A stretch of DNA of 64,000 nt from JADJRH01 sp046351455 (GTDB lineage: Bacteria; Myxococcota_A; Polyangia; Polyangiales; Polyangiaceae). Positions 33,415 to 41,589 of the stretch are shown here, one piece after another (the first letter of the stretch is position 1; the number at the start of each line of letters is the position of its first letter). The stretch spans positions 434,001-498,000 of the forward strand of contig JAXLYM010000001.1 of NCBI GenBank assembly GCA_046351455.1, written 5' to 3'. The notes beneath the pieces are model-generated. The model was given only the letters and a program-made list of their open reading frames with translations. It had not been told where the DNA came from and did not search any database. The position numbers were made by a program, and so were the translations under genes.

Positions 33415-34368
33415 TCAGTTGGAGGCCTCGACACAGTGCTGCTGGCCGCCGCCTTTTCCACCCTTGCCGCCCTTGTGGCCGGCCGGAGGGGCGCCGCCCG
33501 CTGGAGCGCCGCCCGAGCCCGCAGGAGGCGCGCCGCCCGCCATCGGGCCGTCGCCGTCGCCGTCCGGGCCGCCCGCTGGAGCGCCGCCGGAGCCTGCAGG
33601 AGGCGCGCCGCCCGCCATCGGGCCGTCGCCGTGGGGGCCGGCGCCGGCGCCGCCGTCGGGGCAGTCGCCGTCGCCCTTGCCCATTCCACCGCCCGCGTCG
33701 GCAGCCTCGGTGTCGAGCGTCTCGCAGATCGCGACCGCCATCGCGTCGTGCTGCGCGGCGTCCGACGGATCCAGGAGCGCGCCCGACGAGTCCTTGAACC
33801 AGGTCGACGCGTCCACCGTGAACGCGAGCGCGATCGGCGTCGCGGCGTCGATGTCCACGTCGCCGTCCGTGCCCTGCTCGGCGAGGAAGTGGCCCGCGAA
33901 CTGGAAGCTCGCGCCCATGTACGTGCCGTCCACGATGACCGACGCGCCGCTCGACACGAAGTCCGCGAGCTCCGCCGCCGAGGTGTCGTCGTCGCTCTTG
34001 AGCGGCGCGATCTCGATCTCCGCGCCGCCGTACGTGCCGCTCGGGAGCGAGCCGACGCTGATCTCGCGGTGCGCGCCGTTCGCGATCTCGTCCGCCGTCA
34101 GGTCGATCACGATCGGACCGGCCTCCGCGCTCTCACCGCCGGTCTTCTGATCGTTGTGGTACCCCACCTTCGCGGTCTCGACCAAGATGCGCACCCGCTC
34201 GAGGACCAGGTCGTCGCTGCTGCTCGAATTGGTGGACGTCTGGGTCGCAGAGACGGTGATCGCCGCGACGTCGACGCCGAGCTTGACCTCGCCGGGAGCG
34301 CCGGTGGAGCAGCCCGCGAAGAGGGGGATCGAGGCGAGAGCGGCGAGAGCGATGAGTGAGCGTGCCAT
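33415..34368 (-). CDS. DUF4382-like lipoprotein with repetitive C-terminus
   Basis: A 317-residue protein, lipobox FAGC at about 17-20, preceded by AAGGAG eight bases before the ATG. Residues 25-215 fit the DUF4382 beta-sandwich type (VRILVETAKVGY, PSGTYGGAEIEIAPL, DASTWF). The last 100 residues are low-complexity, with a 25-residue segment rich in Gly, Ala and Pro (DGPMAGGAPPAGSGG) present twice and a final GKGGKGGG before a Cys. It is probably surface-exposed or periplasmic. The gene stands alone, with a long AT-richer upstream region. Confidence 0.75.
   Translation of the reverse strand: MARSLIALAALASIPLFAGCSTGAPGEVKLGVDVAAITVSATQTSTNSSSSDDLVLERVRILVETAKVGYHNDQKTGGESAEAGPIVIDLTADEIANGAHREISVGSLPSGTYGGAEIEIAPLKSDDDTSAAELADFVSSGASVIVDGTYMGASFQFAGHFLAEQGTDGDVDIDAATPIALAFTVDASTWFKDSSGALLDPSDAAQHDAMAVAICETLDTEAADAGGGMGKGDGDCPDGGAGAGPHGDGPMAGGAPPAGSGGAPAGGPDGDGDGPMAGGAPPAGSGGAPAGGAPPAGHKGGKGGKGGGQQHCVEASN
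33495..33631 (-). repeat. 75-bp tandem duplication in the DUF4382 gene
   Basis: Two units with a 75-bp period encode the Gly/Ala/Pro-rich C-terminal segment. They differ at a few positions only, so the duplication keeps the frame. Confidence 0.8.
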
Positions 34369-34463
34369 GGGGTGTTCTCCTTACTTCCTTCGACTTCTTT
34401 GCTTCACTGTTTCATCCCCCGACTGCCCATATCCGTTGTGCCGACTCCGATGTTCATTCACGC

Positions 34464-34508
34464 GTTCTGTTTATTTTTCCTAGATCAAAAGCGATTCTAG
34501 AACAGAAC
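34464..34508. promoter_or_regulatory. Large AT-rich dyad upstream of the DUF4382 gene
   Basis: GTTCTGTT (34464-34471) is exactly inverted as AACAGAAC (34501-34508). Inside it CTAGA (34480-34484) is inverted as TCTAG (34496-34500). The site is strikingly AT-rich for this genome and lies about 95 bp before the lipoprotein start codon. This suggests a promoter with a dyad operator. The remainder of the 479-bp gap between the two genes holds no gene I can support, apart from the aqpZ terminator. Confidence 0.45.
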
Positions 34509-34791
34509 AAGGCACCAGAAACACCGATGGCCCGCTCGCGAGCCAAGGAGCCGCGGCGGGCAAATCAGGAATTCGGAACTGGCACTCTGACTGGCCACGA
34601 GGAGGGGGCCAGTCAGCGGGGCTCGCTCCGGCGCAGGGGCCGGGCGGCGATCTTCGGTGTCGGTGGTCTCGATGGTTGTGTGCGGAGGCGTCCGGAGGCG
34701 GGGTCAAAATATTCCGTCACGCTCGCTTCGTGGTTCGAAAACGGGCGCGTGCGGAGGCCGAGCACGGACCGAGAGCTCATCGACAAACCAC

Positions 34792-34821
34792 AAAAAGAGA
34801 GAAGCCCCGATGAACGGGGCC
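34792..34821 (-). terminator. Rho-independent terminator of aqpZ
   Basis: On the minus strand GCCCCG-TTCAT-CGGGGC is followed by TTCTCTCTTTTTG. This is a 6-bp GC stem, a 5-base loop and a T-rich tract, about 30 bp after the aqpZ stop. It is the clearest intrinsic terminator in the window. Confidence 0.8.
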
Positions 34822-34847
34822 TCTCCAACGCAACGACCTTCTCTCTT

Positions 34848-35768
34848 CTACACGTGCGCGGTGGACGTCGCCTCGATCGCCTCCACGCGGACCGGGCGCG
34901 GGGAGCGCAGCGTGGACGGGCCGCACTCTTCGTCGTCGAGCGGCTGCACCACCGGCGGGCGGTGGTTGATGCGGTGCGGGACCGTGCCGGCCGCGACCAG
35001 CGTCATCGGCTTCTCGCCTGCGGACGCGCCCGACGCGATCGCGCGCGGCGACGACCACAGCACGCGATGCAACGCCGCCGCCGCGAGGCCTCCGAGCAGC
35101 GGCGCCACCAGGAACAACCACACCTGCGCGAGCGCGTCGCCGCCCGCAAACAATGCCGGACCGAGCGCGCGCGCCGGGTTCGCGGCGAGGTTCGTCACCG
35201 GGATGCCGACGAGGTGAATCAGCGTGCCGGCCACGCCCACCGACGCCGCCGTGACCGCGTACGTCGGTCGAGAAGCGCTCGCGACCTCCGCCGAAACGCC
35301 GCCGCGCGGCTGCGGATCCGACGTCGACAACATCACCAGGACGAGCAGCGTCGTCAGCGCGACCTCCGCGACGAGCGCCGCGGAGAGGCCGTATCCGCCC
35401 GGCGAGAGGCGTCCGTACCCGTTCGCGAGCGCCTGCGCCGCGAGAGGAGCGCCGCCCGCACGACCCTTCGCGAGCACCACCGCAGCGCCCGCGCCGAGCG
35501 CGCCGCCCGCGAGCTGCGCGGCCGCGTATCCCGGCAAATCGCGCCAACGGAGACGGCCCACCGCGGCCATCGCGAGGCTCACCGCCGGGTTGAGGTGCGC
35601 GCCCGAGATCGGCGACAGGACCAGCGTCATCGCGGCGAGGCCGAGGCCGAACGAGAGCGCCACTCCGGTGTCGCCGATGCGGCCCGCGCCCACGGCGGCG
35701 GCTCCACAGCCGGCGAAGATGATGCCGAACGTACCGACCGCCTCTGCCACGTACCGCCGCATGCGCAT
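34848..35768 (-). CDS. aqpZ: Aquaporin Z-type water channel
   Basis: A 306-residue MIP-family channel with six membrane segments and both half-helix motifs: HLNPAVS near residue 60 and NPARALGPALF near 198. The Arg after the second NPA, and the absence of the NPARD Asp seen in glycerol facilitators, favour a water channel. The last 70 residues beyond the final helix are extra and polar. An intrinsic terminator follows. The gene stands alone. Confidence 0.92.
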   Translation of the reverse strand: MRMRRYVAEAVGTFGIIFAGCGAAAVGAGRIGDTGVALSFGLGLAAMTLVLSPISGAHLNPAVSLAMAAVGRLRWRDLPGYAAAQLAGGALGAGAAVVLAKGRAGGAPLAAQALANGYGRLSPGGYGLSAALVAEVALTTLLVLVMLSTSDPQPRGGVSAEVASASRPTYAVTAASVGVAGTLIHLVGIPVTNLAANPARALGPALFAGGDALAQVWLFLVAPLLGGLAAAALHRVLWSSPRAIASGASAGEKPMTLVAAGTVPHRINHRPPVVQPLDDEECGPSTLRSPRPVRVEAIEATSTAHV

Positions 35769-35980
35769 TCCTTCGAATCGGGCTCGGGGGCCGCCTCCAC
35801 GCCGCGATCACGAGGGGACCTGCAGCAAAACGGAGGCGACGCCGGGACTGAAAACGGATCGCCCAGGCTGGTTCCCGAAGACGATCCAGATGCGCTGAAG
35901 TTCTCGGAGGAGCCCCGCGAGGGGACCGATCGCCGCAGCCGGAAGAAAACGCTCTCCCGGCGGATCCGCTTTCATGGGGA

Positions 35981-36080
35981 GCCACTGGGAGGACGGAGTC
36001 CGCTCGGCGGAGACCGCAGCCGAGGGGCGGAGCCCCGCAGCGGAGGCCGCAGCCGAGGGGACGCAATTCTTCGACGTTTT
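35981..36080 (+). repeat. Element A, full copy 3 (diverged)
   Basis: The left end GCCACTGGGAGGACGGAGTCC is nearly intact, and the right end is altered (GCAATTCTTCGACGTTTTT), so the outermost pairing is weakened. The inner end of the long stem reads CTCGGC/GCCGAG, a different paired sequence from the other copies, and the inner hairpin is GGGGC-GGA-GCCCC. It lies 167 bp after the exbD stop and 212 bp before the aqpZ start. Confidence 0.85.
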
Positions 36081-36246
36081 TGAACGCTGAGGGGTTCGTC
36101 GCGCGAGGGCTCGATCCGCTTGGATTGTTCGGCCTCGACGAAGAGAGAATTTTTTTTGGGGTTTCGGAAGGAGCGGCGCGGTCTCTCCGGGAGGCGCCAC
36201 GTCCGACTTCCGAAGGGTGGGCAAAGAGAGGAGAGCGCGCGCGGCC

Positions 36247-36810
36247 TCAGCGCACGGAGAACGTGGCGGCGAAGGCGGGGACCTTCGTGATGGCGCCGTT
36301 CACCGAGAGGTCGCGCTTCGTGCCGTTGATCGCGTCGAGGACGGCCGCGATCTCCTTGAACGCGAGGTTGTCGGCGGTGTGGATGACCGCGCGGTCGGAG
36401 GCCCGGTCCGCGGAGCTGCGGTGGTCGCCCATGCGGTTCCACTCGGACTCGATGGCCTTCGCGAGATCGGGATACCGCACGTAGCTAGCGCCGCCGCTCT
36501 CCACCGCGACTCCCTTCCTCGGGACGTGCTCCTCCGTCAGGGTGGTGACGCCGCTCTTCCACACCATCGTGAAGTCGTTCTCGTTCACGTGGACGTGGAG
36601 CGTCTTGCCTTCGGGGGGGCACTCTCCGTCGCACTGCGGCTTTCCGGGGACCTCCGCGCTCGCGTTGAGGCGCGAATTCGTGGTCCACACGGCCGTGATC
36701 AGGAGGAAGGCGATCGTGACGAACAACAGATCGATGAACGGGATCATGTTGATGTCGCTGTTCGTCGCACGCTTCCTGGAACCACCGCTATCGACATCGA
36801 CGCCGGCCAT
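36247..36810 (-). CDS. ExbD/TolR-family biopolymer transport protein
   Basis: A 187-residue single-pass membrane protein of the ExbD/TolR family. It has a cytoplasmic N-terminus with the family's NMIPFIDLLFV motif, in which the Asp near residue 27 takes part in proton use. One membrane helix (about 22-41) follows, then a periplasmic domain with a Cys pair (CDGEC). It normally works with ExbB/TolQ and TonB/TolA to energise the outer membrane, but no ExbB is in the window, so it is an orphan here. A strong RBS (AGGAGG) precedes the ATG. Confidence 0.88.
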   Translation of the reverse strand: MAGVDVDSGGSRKRATNSDINMIPFIDLLFVTIAFLLITAVWTTNSRLNASAEVPGKPQCDGECPPEGKTLHVHVNENDFTMVWKSGVTTLTEEHVPRKGVAVESGGASYVRYPDLAKAIESEWNRMGDHRSSADRASDRAVIHTADNLAFKEIAAVLDAINGTKRDLSVNGAITKVPAFAATFSVR

Positions 36811-37059
36811 ACAGTCCTCCTGGTCAGTTGCTGCAAGAGGTCAGTCAGCCGCCGAGATACGAAGTTCCCGACTCCGATCTTTTTCTGGAACAAACTACCA
36901 TCATCCGTTGTCGCCGGGAAATTCCACAAATCCCGGAATCCGGTCATCGTGGAATCTTCTGGCTGGATCCGGGGCTGGTTCGAGGAGGGAGGGGTTCTCC
37001 TCGACTGGCACGTTCGTCAGACTGGCCCCCTCCCCCGACTGGCGTTCTCGCCGACTACG

Positions 37060-37092
37060 ACGTCGAGGGCTGCGTCCTCCCAGCGGCGCCCA
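37060..37092 (-). repeat. Element A, short form, at a stop codon
   Basis: On the minus strand the sequence directly after the TAG of the next gene reads GGCGCCGCTGGGAGGACGCA followed by GCCCTCGACGT. This is the short form of element A with the middle missing. It points the same way as the gene it follows. Confidence 0.75.
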
Positions 37093-38118
37093 CTACTGCT
37101 CTCGACTGAGCAGCTTGCGGAGGACCTCCAGCGGGTGCAGCGCCGGCCTCTCCCCGTCTTCGCCTTCGGGCGGAACCATGCTGTCGAAGGCGGCGCGCAC
37201 GGTCGGCACCACCACGCCGAGCGGGTCCACGCGCTCGGTGAAGGCTTTCAGCGCGATCAGGGCCGCGCGGCCGGCGTCGATGCCGATCGGGATGCCGATC
37301 GCGGGGGGGATCGGCGACAAGATCACGTCGCGCGTTGCCACGGCGCGGGCCCAGGCGCCGGGCGTCGGGTCCACGAGGAGGTTGCGGATCGTCGCCACCT
37401 CCGCGTAGCAGCCGAGCGACAGCGGGCCACAGCGGTGCTCCACGGCGTGCGCGAGGTGGCGCCAGTCACGACGCCAGTCGCCCGCGAGCAGGCCCATGTC
37501 CGCGCGCAATTCGTCGGGGCCGATCAGGAGATCGAAGCCGGGGCCGGAGCGGCCGACCATCCGCGTGCTCTCGCGGCGCATCGCGACGCACGTCCACAGC
37601 TCGTCGCCCTCGAACAGGCCGAAGACCATCGTCTTGCCGGGGCGACACACCGAGTCGAGCGTGCTGTTCACGAGCGGCGCCGGCGGGATCGGCACGCCGC
37701 GCATGCGGCCGGGCCAGAGATCGATGCGGCCGGCCATCGCCTCCTCGCGCGCGACCGTGAAGAGCGAGAGAGTCTGCGTCGTGAGGTCGTCCCCGCGGCG
37801 CACGCGGGCCGCGAAGCGATCCATGATGTCCTCGAGCACGCCCCACGCGAGCACGCACGCCCAGCTCGCGTGGTGACGCACGGCGATCTCGCGGGCCGAC
37901 AGCGGCCAGTCGCGCTGCGCCTCGTCGATGCGGAGGCGGCCCACCATCGTGTGCACGAGCTTCTTCAGCTTGCCGCGGTCGTGGATCGCGATGATGCCGC
38001 CGCGCGGGCGGTCCGGGTCGCGCGCCTCGCTCGACTTGGGGCGCGGCCGGAACAACGACAGCACGCGGATCCAATCGGTGGTGGTGAAGCCTTCGAAGCG
38101 GACGTCGGGCGCGAGCAC
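37093..38118 (-). CDS. Hypothetical protein (341 aa)
   Basis: A 341-residue soluble protein, mixed alpha/beta, without signal peptide or membrane segment. Features visible are a basic stretch near 26-35, a KLKKLVHTMVGRLRID segment, and three Cys spread in the middle. I recognise no family. A CheX/phosphatase-like or flagellar origin cannot be argued from the motifs. The gene stands alone and carries a short element A directly after its stop. The start at 38118 is about 57 bp from the divergent nucleotidyltransferase gene. Confidence 0.6.
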   Translation of the reverse strand: MLAPDVRFEGFTTTDWIRVLSLFRPRPKSSEARDPDRPRGGIIAIHDRGKLKKLVHTMVGRLRIDEAQRDWPLSAREIAVRHHASWACVLAWGVLEDIMDRFAARVRRGDDLTTQTLSLFTVAREEAMAGRIDLWPGRMRGVPIPPAPLVNSTLDSVCRPGKTMVFGLFEGDELWTCVAMRRESTRMVGRSGPGFDLLIGPDELRADMGLLAGDWRRDWRHLAHAVEHRCGPLSLGCYAEVATIRNLLVDPTPGAWARAVATRDVILSPIPPAIGIPIGIDAGRAALIALKAFTERVDPLGVVVPTVRAAFDSMVPPEGEDGERPALHPLEVLRKLLSREQ

Positions 38119-38175
38119 CGGGGCACCTTAGTCCTGGTCTTTCGCGCGCGCATCACCTCTGGTACACGGCGGCGT

Positions 38176-38940
38176 GTGAAAGCCGTCATCATCGGAGCAG
38201 GCCGCGGCAGCCGCCTCCGCCACCTCACGAACGAAATCCCGAAGACGCTGGTCCCCGTGCTCGGGCGGCCCATGCTCGACGGCATCCTCGAAGCGCTGGA
38301 ATTCGGGGGGTTCTCGCGCAAAGACGTGGTGTTCATCTGCGGGTATCGCAAAGAGGTCATCCAGGAGCGGTATCCGGATCTGACGTACGTGGAGAACGCG
38401 AACTGGGAGAACAACAACATCCTCCTGTCGCTCCTGTGCGCGCGCGAGCACCTGAAAGAGGGGTTCGTGTCGACGTACGCCGACATCGTGTATCGCAAGG
38501 AGATCGTGCGGGACCTCGTCGAGAGCCCGCGGTCGATCGCGCTCGCGTGCGACACGGACTGGCGCCGTCGTTACGTGGGGCGCTCGCAGCACCCCGAGAC
38601 GGACGCGGAGAAGATGCGGGCCGAGGGCGAGCGGGTGGTGCAGCTCTCGCGCAAGATCGCCTCGGAGGCGGCGTCCGGCGAGTTCATCGGCGTGATGAAG
38701 CTGGATCCGACGGGCGTCCGTGATTTCCTCGCGGCCTTCGACAAGGCAGAGAGCCAGTATCGAGGGCAGGTGTTCCGCGAGGGGCGCACGTTCGAGAAGG
38801 CGTATCTGATCGATCTGCTGCAGCAGATGGTCGAGGACGGGACTGCCATGCACCGCGTCGACACGCACGGCGGCTACATGGAGATTGACACTCTCGAAGA
38901 CGCCTCTCTGGCCGAAGAGTGGTGGGCGCCGAAGAGCTAG
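38176..38940 (+). CDS. Nucleotidyltransferase, LicC/phosphocholine cytidylyltransferase-like
   Basis: A 254-residue protein started at GTG (VKAVIIGAGRGSRL). The NTP-binding loop GAGRGSRLRHLT and EIPKTLVPVLGRPML mark the sugar-phosphate/choline-phosphate nucleotidyltransferase superfamily. The segment ENANWENNNILLSL near 75-90 and the acidic YADIVY near 104-109 resemble LicC-type enzymes that make CDP-choline. Close relatives also activate other polar heads, so the substrate is open. EIDTLED near the C-terminus would be the metal-binding end. An element B copy lies 28 bp after the stop. Confidence 0.8.
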   Translation: MKAVIIGAGRGSRLRHLTNEIPKTLVPVLGRPMLDGILEALEFGGFSRKDVVFICGYRKEVIQERYPDLTYVENANWENNNILLSLLCAREHLKEGFVSTYADIVYRKEIVRDLVESPRSIALACDTDWRRRYVGRSQHPETDAEKMRAEGERVVQLSRKIASEAASGEFIGVMKLDPTGVRDFLAAFDKAESQYRGQVFREGRTFEKAYLIDLLQQMVEDGTAMHRVDTHGGYMEIDTLEDASLAEEWWAPKS

Positions 38941-38967
38941 AGGGTGGTTCTGGAATACGCACCGTTC

Positions 38968-39041
38968 CCCTCCCATCGCGAACGAAGAGAGCGATTTGGG
39001 AGGGGCGGACGCGCGCTAGCGCGGCCGGGGGTGGGCAACAA
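38968..39041 (-). repeat. Element B, copy 3 (inverted)
   Basis: This is the reverse of the other copies: hairpin CCCCTCCC ... GGGAGGGG first, with the same TCGCGAACGAAGAGAGCGA loop read backwards, then the CCGGGGGTGGGCAAC end. It follows the nucleotidyltransferase stop by 28 bp. It also abuts the 3' end of the minus-strand gene at 39053. Confidence 0.85.
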
Positions 39042-39052
39042 AAAATGGCTTG

Positions 39053-39655
39053 TCAGGCGGTGAATTCGGCGGAGGGCGCGGTCCACATCGGGGGCGCCTT
39101 CACCGCGTAGCTCAGGGCGAGGACCTCGATCAAGACGAGGCGGTAGATCGAGTGGACGTCGTCGACGTCGACCTCGTTCGCGTTCGCCTCCAGCGCGGCG
39201 TCGATGTGCTCGTGGATGAAGGCCATCACGTGGGGCTGCTCCATCGCGATCACGTCGTCGCTGTCGAGCGCTTCGGCCGGATCCGCCAGGCGAAGCTGCT
39301 CGTCGAGCTGGAGCGACTCCTCCACGCCCGTCAGCGCCGTCTCCGTCACGTTCTCGATTTCGCCGTGAAACGCCGCGTCGAACGCGAGCCACACCGCCAG
39401 CGTCAAGAAGTAGCCGAGCGCGAGCGCCGTCTCGTCCACCGGGCGGCTCAGCGCGGCGGAGATGCGGTTCGCGAGCACCGGCTGCGTCTCCTCGAAGCGC
39501 GTGAACGCCTCGTCCAGGCGCGAGCGGGCGGCGTCGTCGTCTTCGGAGAGCTGGTCCTCGACCTCGGTCAGCGTCCTCGCGGAGAGCTCAGCGAACGGAG
39601 GTACGGGGCGGATGGCTGCACGCCTGACCCACACAGCGCAGACCCTAGCACACAC
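39053..39655 (-). CDS. Hypothetical acidic protein (200 aa)
   Basis: An acidic, mostly helical protein of up to 200 residues, started at GTG 39655; GTG 39634 is an alternative that trims seven residues. Asp/Glu-rich segments (EDQLSEDDDAARSRLDEAF; ANEVDVDDVHS) flank a hydrophobic helix (LALGYFLTLAVWLAFDAAF) which could be buried or membrane-associated. No family recognised. It is convergent with the nucleotidyltransferase, and element B lies at its 3' end. Confidence 0.6.
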   Translation of the reverse strand: MCARVCAVWVRRAAIRPVPPFAELSARTLTEVEDQLSEDDDAARSRLDEAFTRFEETQPVLANRISAALSRPVDETALALGYFLTLAVWLAFDAAFHGEIENVTETALTGVEESLQLDEQLRLADPAEALDSDDVIAMEQPHVMAFIHEHIDAALEANANEVDVDDVHSIYRLVLIEVLALSYAVKAPPMWTAPSAEFTA

Positions 39656-39706
39656 GCTTCGGCGTTTGAGGAGTTGTCGTGTTGCGGGACGATGAAGATC
39701 GATGTG

Positions 39707-40492
39707 TCACGCGCTGCGCGCCTGCTCGTCGCGGCCGCGCTCCAGCGGATTCGGCGGCACGACGTCGGGGACGTGACCGCCGATGGAGCGGTGCAGCTCG
39801 ATGATCGCCGCGTGCGTGAGGTCCCGCAGATCGGTCACCTTCATGCCCTTGTGCGGCTGGATCGGCGCGCCGATCTTCACCGGGATGTGGCCCTTGTCGG
39901 TGTGGATCGCGCCCTTTCGCATGAGGCGGTGCGTGCCGTCGAGCGCGACGGGGACGACGGGGACGCTCTGCCGCAGCGCCGCGTAGAAGCCGCCGTTCTT
40001 GAACGGCCGCACGATGCCGTCCTCCGAGCGCGTGCCCTCCGGGAAGATGAGGAGCGGCTTGTTCTCCTGCAGCACGCCCTCGAAGCGCTTGATCACCTCG
40101 GCCGCGGCGCGCGATCCGGCCTGGCGATCGACCGGCACGTGGCCCGCGAGCTGGAGGTGCCAGCCGAGGAACGGGATCTTCATCAGCGAGCGCTTCGCGG
40201 CCCACTTGAAGTCATGCGGCAGCACGCCGCCGAGGACGAGCACGTCGAGCAGGCTCTGGTGGTTGCACGCGTACACGAACGGCGGCTTCGGCACGTTCTC
40301 GAGGCCCATCGGCTCCACGAAGATGTCGAGCCCGAGCGCGCTCACCCGCGACCAGCGCCGCATCGCCCAGAGGCTCGCCCGGTGATCGCGCGTCAACGGC
40401 CCGAGAGAGAGGGAGATGCTCCCGTACAGGGCAGTCCGTGCAGCGAAAGGAACCCACTGGCTCGTGGCCTTGAGGAGCGTGCGAGCGTCCAT
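39707..40492 (-). CDS. plsC: 1-acyl-sn-glycerol-3-phosphate acyltransferase
   Basis: A 261-residue membrane-associated acyltransferase that adds the second acyl chain in phosphatidic acid synthesis. The catalytic NHQSLLD (NHxxxxD) lies near residues 79-85 and the substrate motif FPEGTRS near 150-156. An N-terminal hydrophobic stretch precedes them. The adjacent TTG-ATG pair offers two starts; the ATG is used. It is the last protein-coding gene of its local run, and a full element A copy lies 54 bp upstream of the start. Confidence 0.9.
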   Translation of the reverse strand: MDARTLLKATSQWVPFAARTALYGSISLSLGPLTRDHRASLWAMRRWSRVSALGLDIFVEPMGLENVPKPPFVYACNHQSLLDVLVLGGVLPHDFKWAAKRSLMKIPFLGWHLQLAGHVPVDRQAGSRAAAEVIKRFEGVLQENKPLLIFPEGTRSEDGIVRPFKNGGFYAALRQSVPVVPVALDGTHRLMRKGAIHTDKGHIPVKIGAPIQPHKGMKVTDLRDLTHAAIIELHRSIGGHVPDVVPPNPLERGRDEQARSA

Positions 40493-40546
40493 CAAGGCCG
40501 GATACCAGAGGGCGTGTCCGCGGAAAAGAGAAGCGCTTTACGCAGG

Positions 40547-40640
40547 GCGCCACTGGGAGGACGGAGTCCGGTCCGCGGAGGCGGAGCTCCGCCTGGCGGA
40601 GCGCAGTCCGGAGCGGATCGGACGCAGTCCTCGACGTTGC
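40547..40640 (+). repeat. Element A, full copy 4
   Basis: Outer arms GAGGACGGAGTCCGGTCCGC and its partner pair at all but two positions, one further pair being G-T. The inner hairpin is GCTCCGC-CTG-GCGGAGC. It sits 20 bp after the stop of the minus-strand lipoprotein and before plsC. Confidence 0.9.
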
Positions 40641-40660
40641 CCCCTCCAGAAAAGAAGACG

Positions 40661-41572
40661 CTACCTGCCTCTTCGTTTGCCGCTGTCGAGCGGGATCAAG
40701 AACCCCCAACCCAACGTCGCCGGGCGGCCGGCGCGCTCGTATTTCACGTTGAAGATGCCCGTCTCCGGGGTGCTCGCGATGGTGGCTTTTCGCAGGACGC
40801 CGTTGTGCTCCGCGAGCACCGCGTCCCCCGTCCGCGGATTGGCCTTCACCGGGATCGCCTCCAGCGCGGACTCCGGCGCGATCATCGCCGCGCCGCCCGC
40901 GCCGAGCACGAGCCATTTCTTCTGCCCGTCGTCGAACGGGGAGATCAGCATCACGTGCCGGAGCGCCTCGCCGTCGCCGTACGCCGCGTAGTTGCCGGGG
41001 CGCAGGCCGTCCGTCTGCTTGATGAAGCGCGCGGCCTTCAGGCCCGCCTCGCCGAGGCGCGACTCGCCGTCGACGAAGCGCACGAGGATGCGGTCCTTCA
41101 CGTGCTTCTTCACGACGCCGTGGCGCAGGACGCCGTTGTGCTCCGTGATCACCGGGTCGCCCGGCTGGATCTTCGGATCGTCCGGCACCGGGATCGCGTA
41201 CGCCGGGTGCACCTTGTACGGCGGGCCGTTGCGGCCCTCGATCACGAGCAGCTCGCCGTCGAGGCCCGCGACCGTCGCCGCGTACATCACGAGCGTGGAG
41301 CCGAGCTTCGCGCCCGCGAGCATCTGATCCGACACCGTGAACACGCGCTTGCCCGGATCGAGCGCGAGCGTGCGGGGCGGCAATTTGAAGGGGTTCGGAT
41401 CGATCAGCGCGGCCTGTGGCTGCGGCGCGGCGGCCCCCGTCGCGGTCGCCGTGACGCTCGGCTGCGCGGTGGGCGAAGGGTCCGCGGAGCGCGCGTCGCC
41501 GCCGGATCCGCACGCGGTCGCGAAGAGCGCGAGGCCGAGGGCCGTCGTTCCGAGAGAGGGGCGCGTCCGCAC
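40661..41572 (-). CDS. Lipoprotein downstream of menE, unknown function
   Basis: A 303-residue protein with lipobox ATAC near residue 21, then a Thr/Ala/Pro-rich linker. The rest contains two similar halves: GDPVITEHNGVLRHGVVKK and GDAVLAEHNGVLRKATIAS, each a short beta unit of the kind seen in Tudor/SH3-like repeats. It may be made of two or three small barrel domains. GTG at 41572 lies 18 bp after the menE stop, so it is probably co-transcribed with menC and menE. Nothing in the sequence ties it to menaquinone chemistry. Confidence 0.65.
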   Translation of the reverse strand: MRTRPSLGTTALGLALFATACGSGGDARSADPSPTAQPSVTATATGAAAPQPQAALIDPNPFKLPPRTLALDPGKRVFTVSDQMLAGAKLGSTLVMYAATVAGLDGELLVIEGRNGPPYKVHPAYAIPVPDDPKIQPGDPVITEHNGVLRHGVVKKHVKDRILVRFVDGESRLGEAGLKAARFIKQTDGLRPGNYAAYGDGEALRHVMLISPFDDGQKKWLVLGAGGAAMIAPESALEAIPVKANPRTGDAVLAEHNGVLRKATIASTPETGIFNVKYERAGRPATLGWGFLIPLDSGKRRGR

Positions 41573-41589
41573 GATCGCGGTGTACCACG

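Noticed and set aside
34356..36083. A long plus-strand open frame across the aqpZ region that could be a gene.
   Set aside because: It is antisense to a clear aquaporin and its own translation is Arg-rich with no domain.
33371..37010. TGGCAC sites considered as sigma-54 promoters (for example at 33378 and 37004).
   Set aside because: None is followed at the right spacing by TTGC, so the -12 element is missing.
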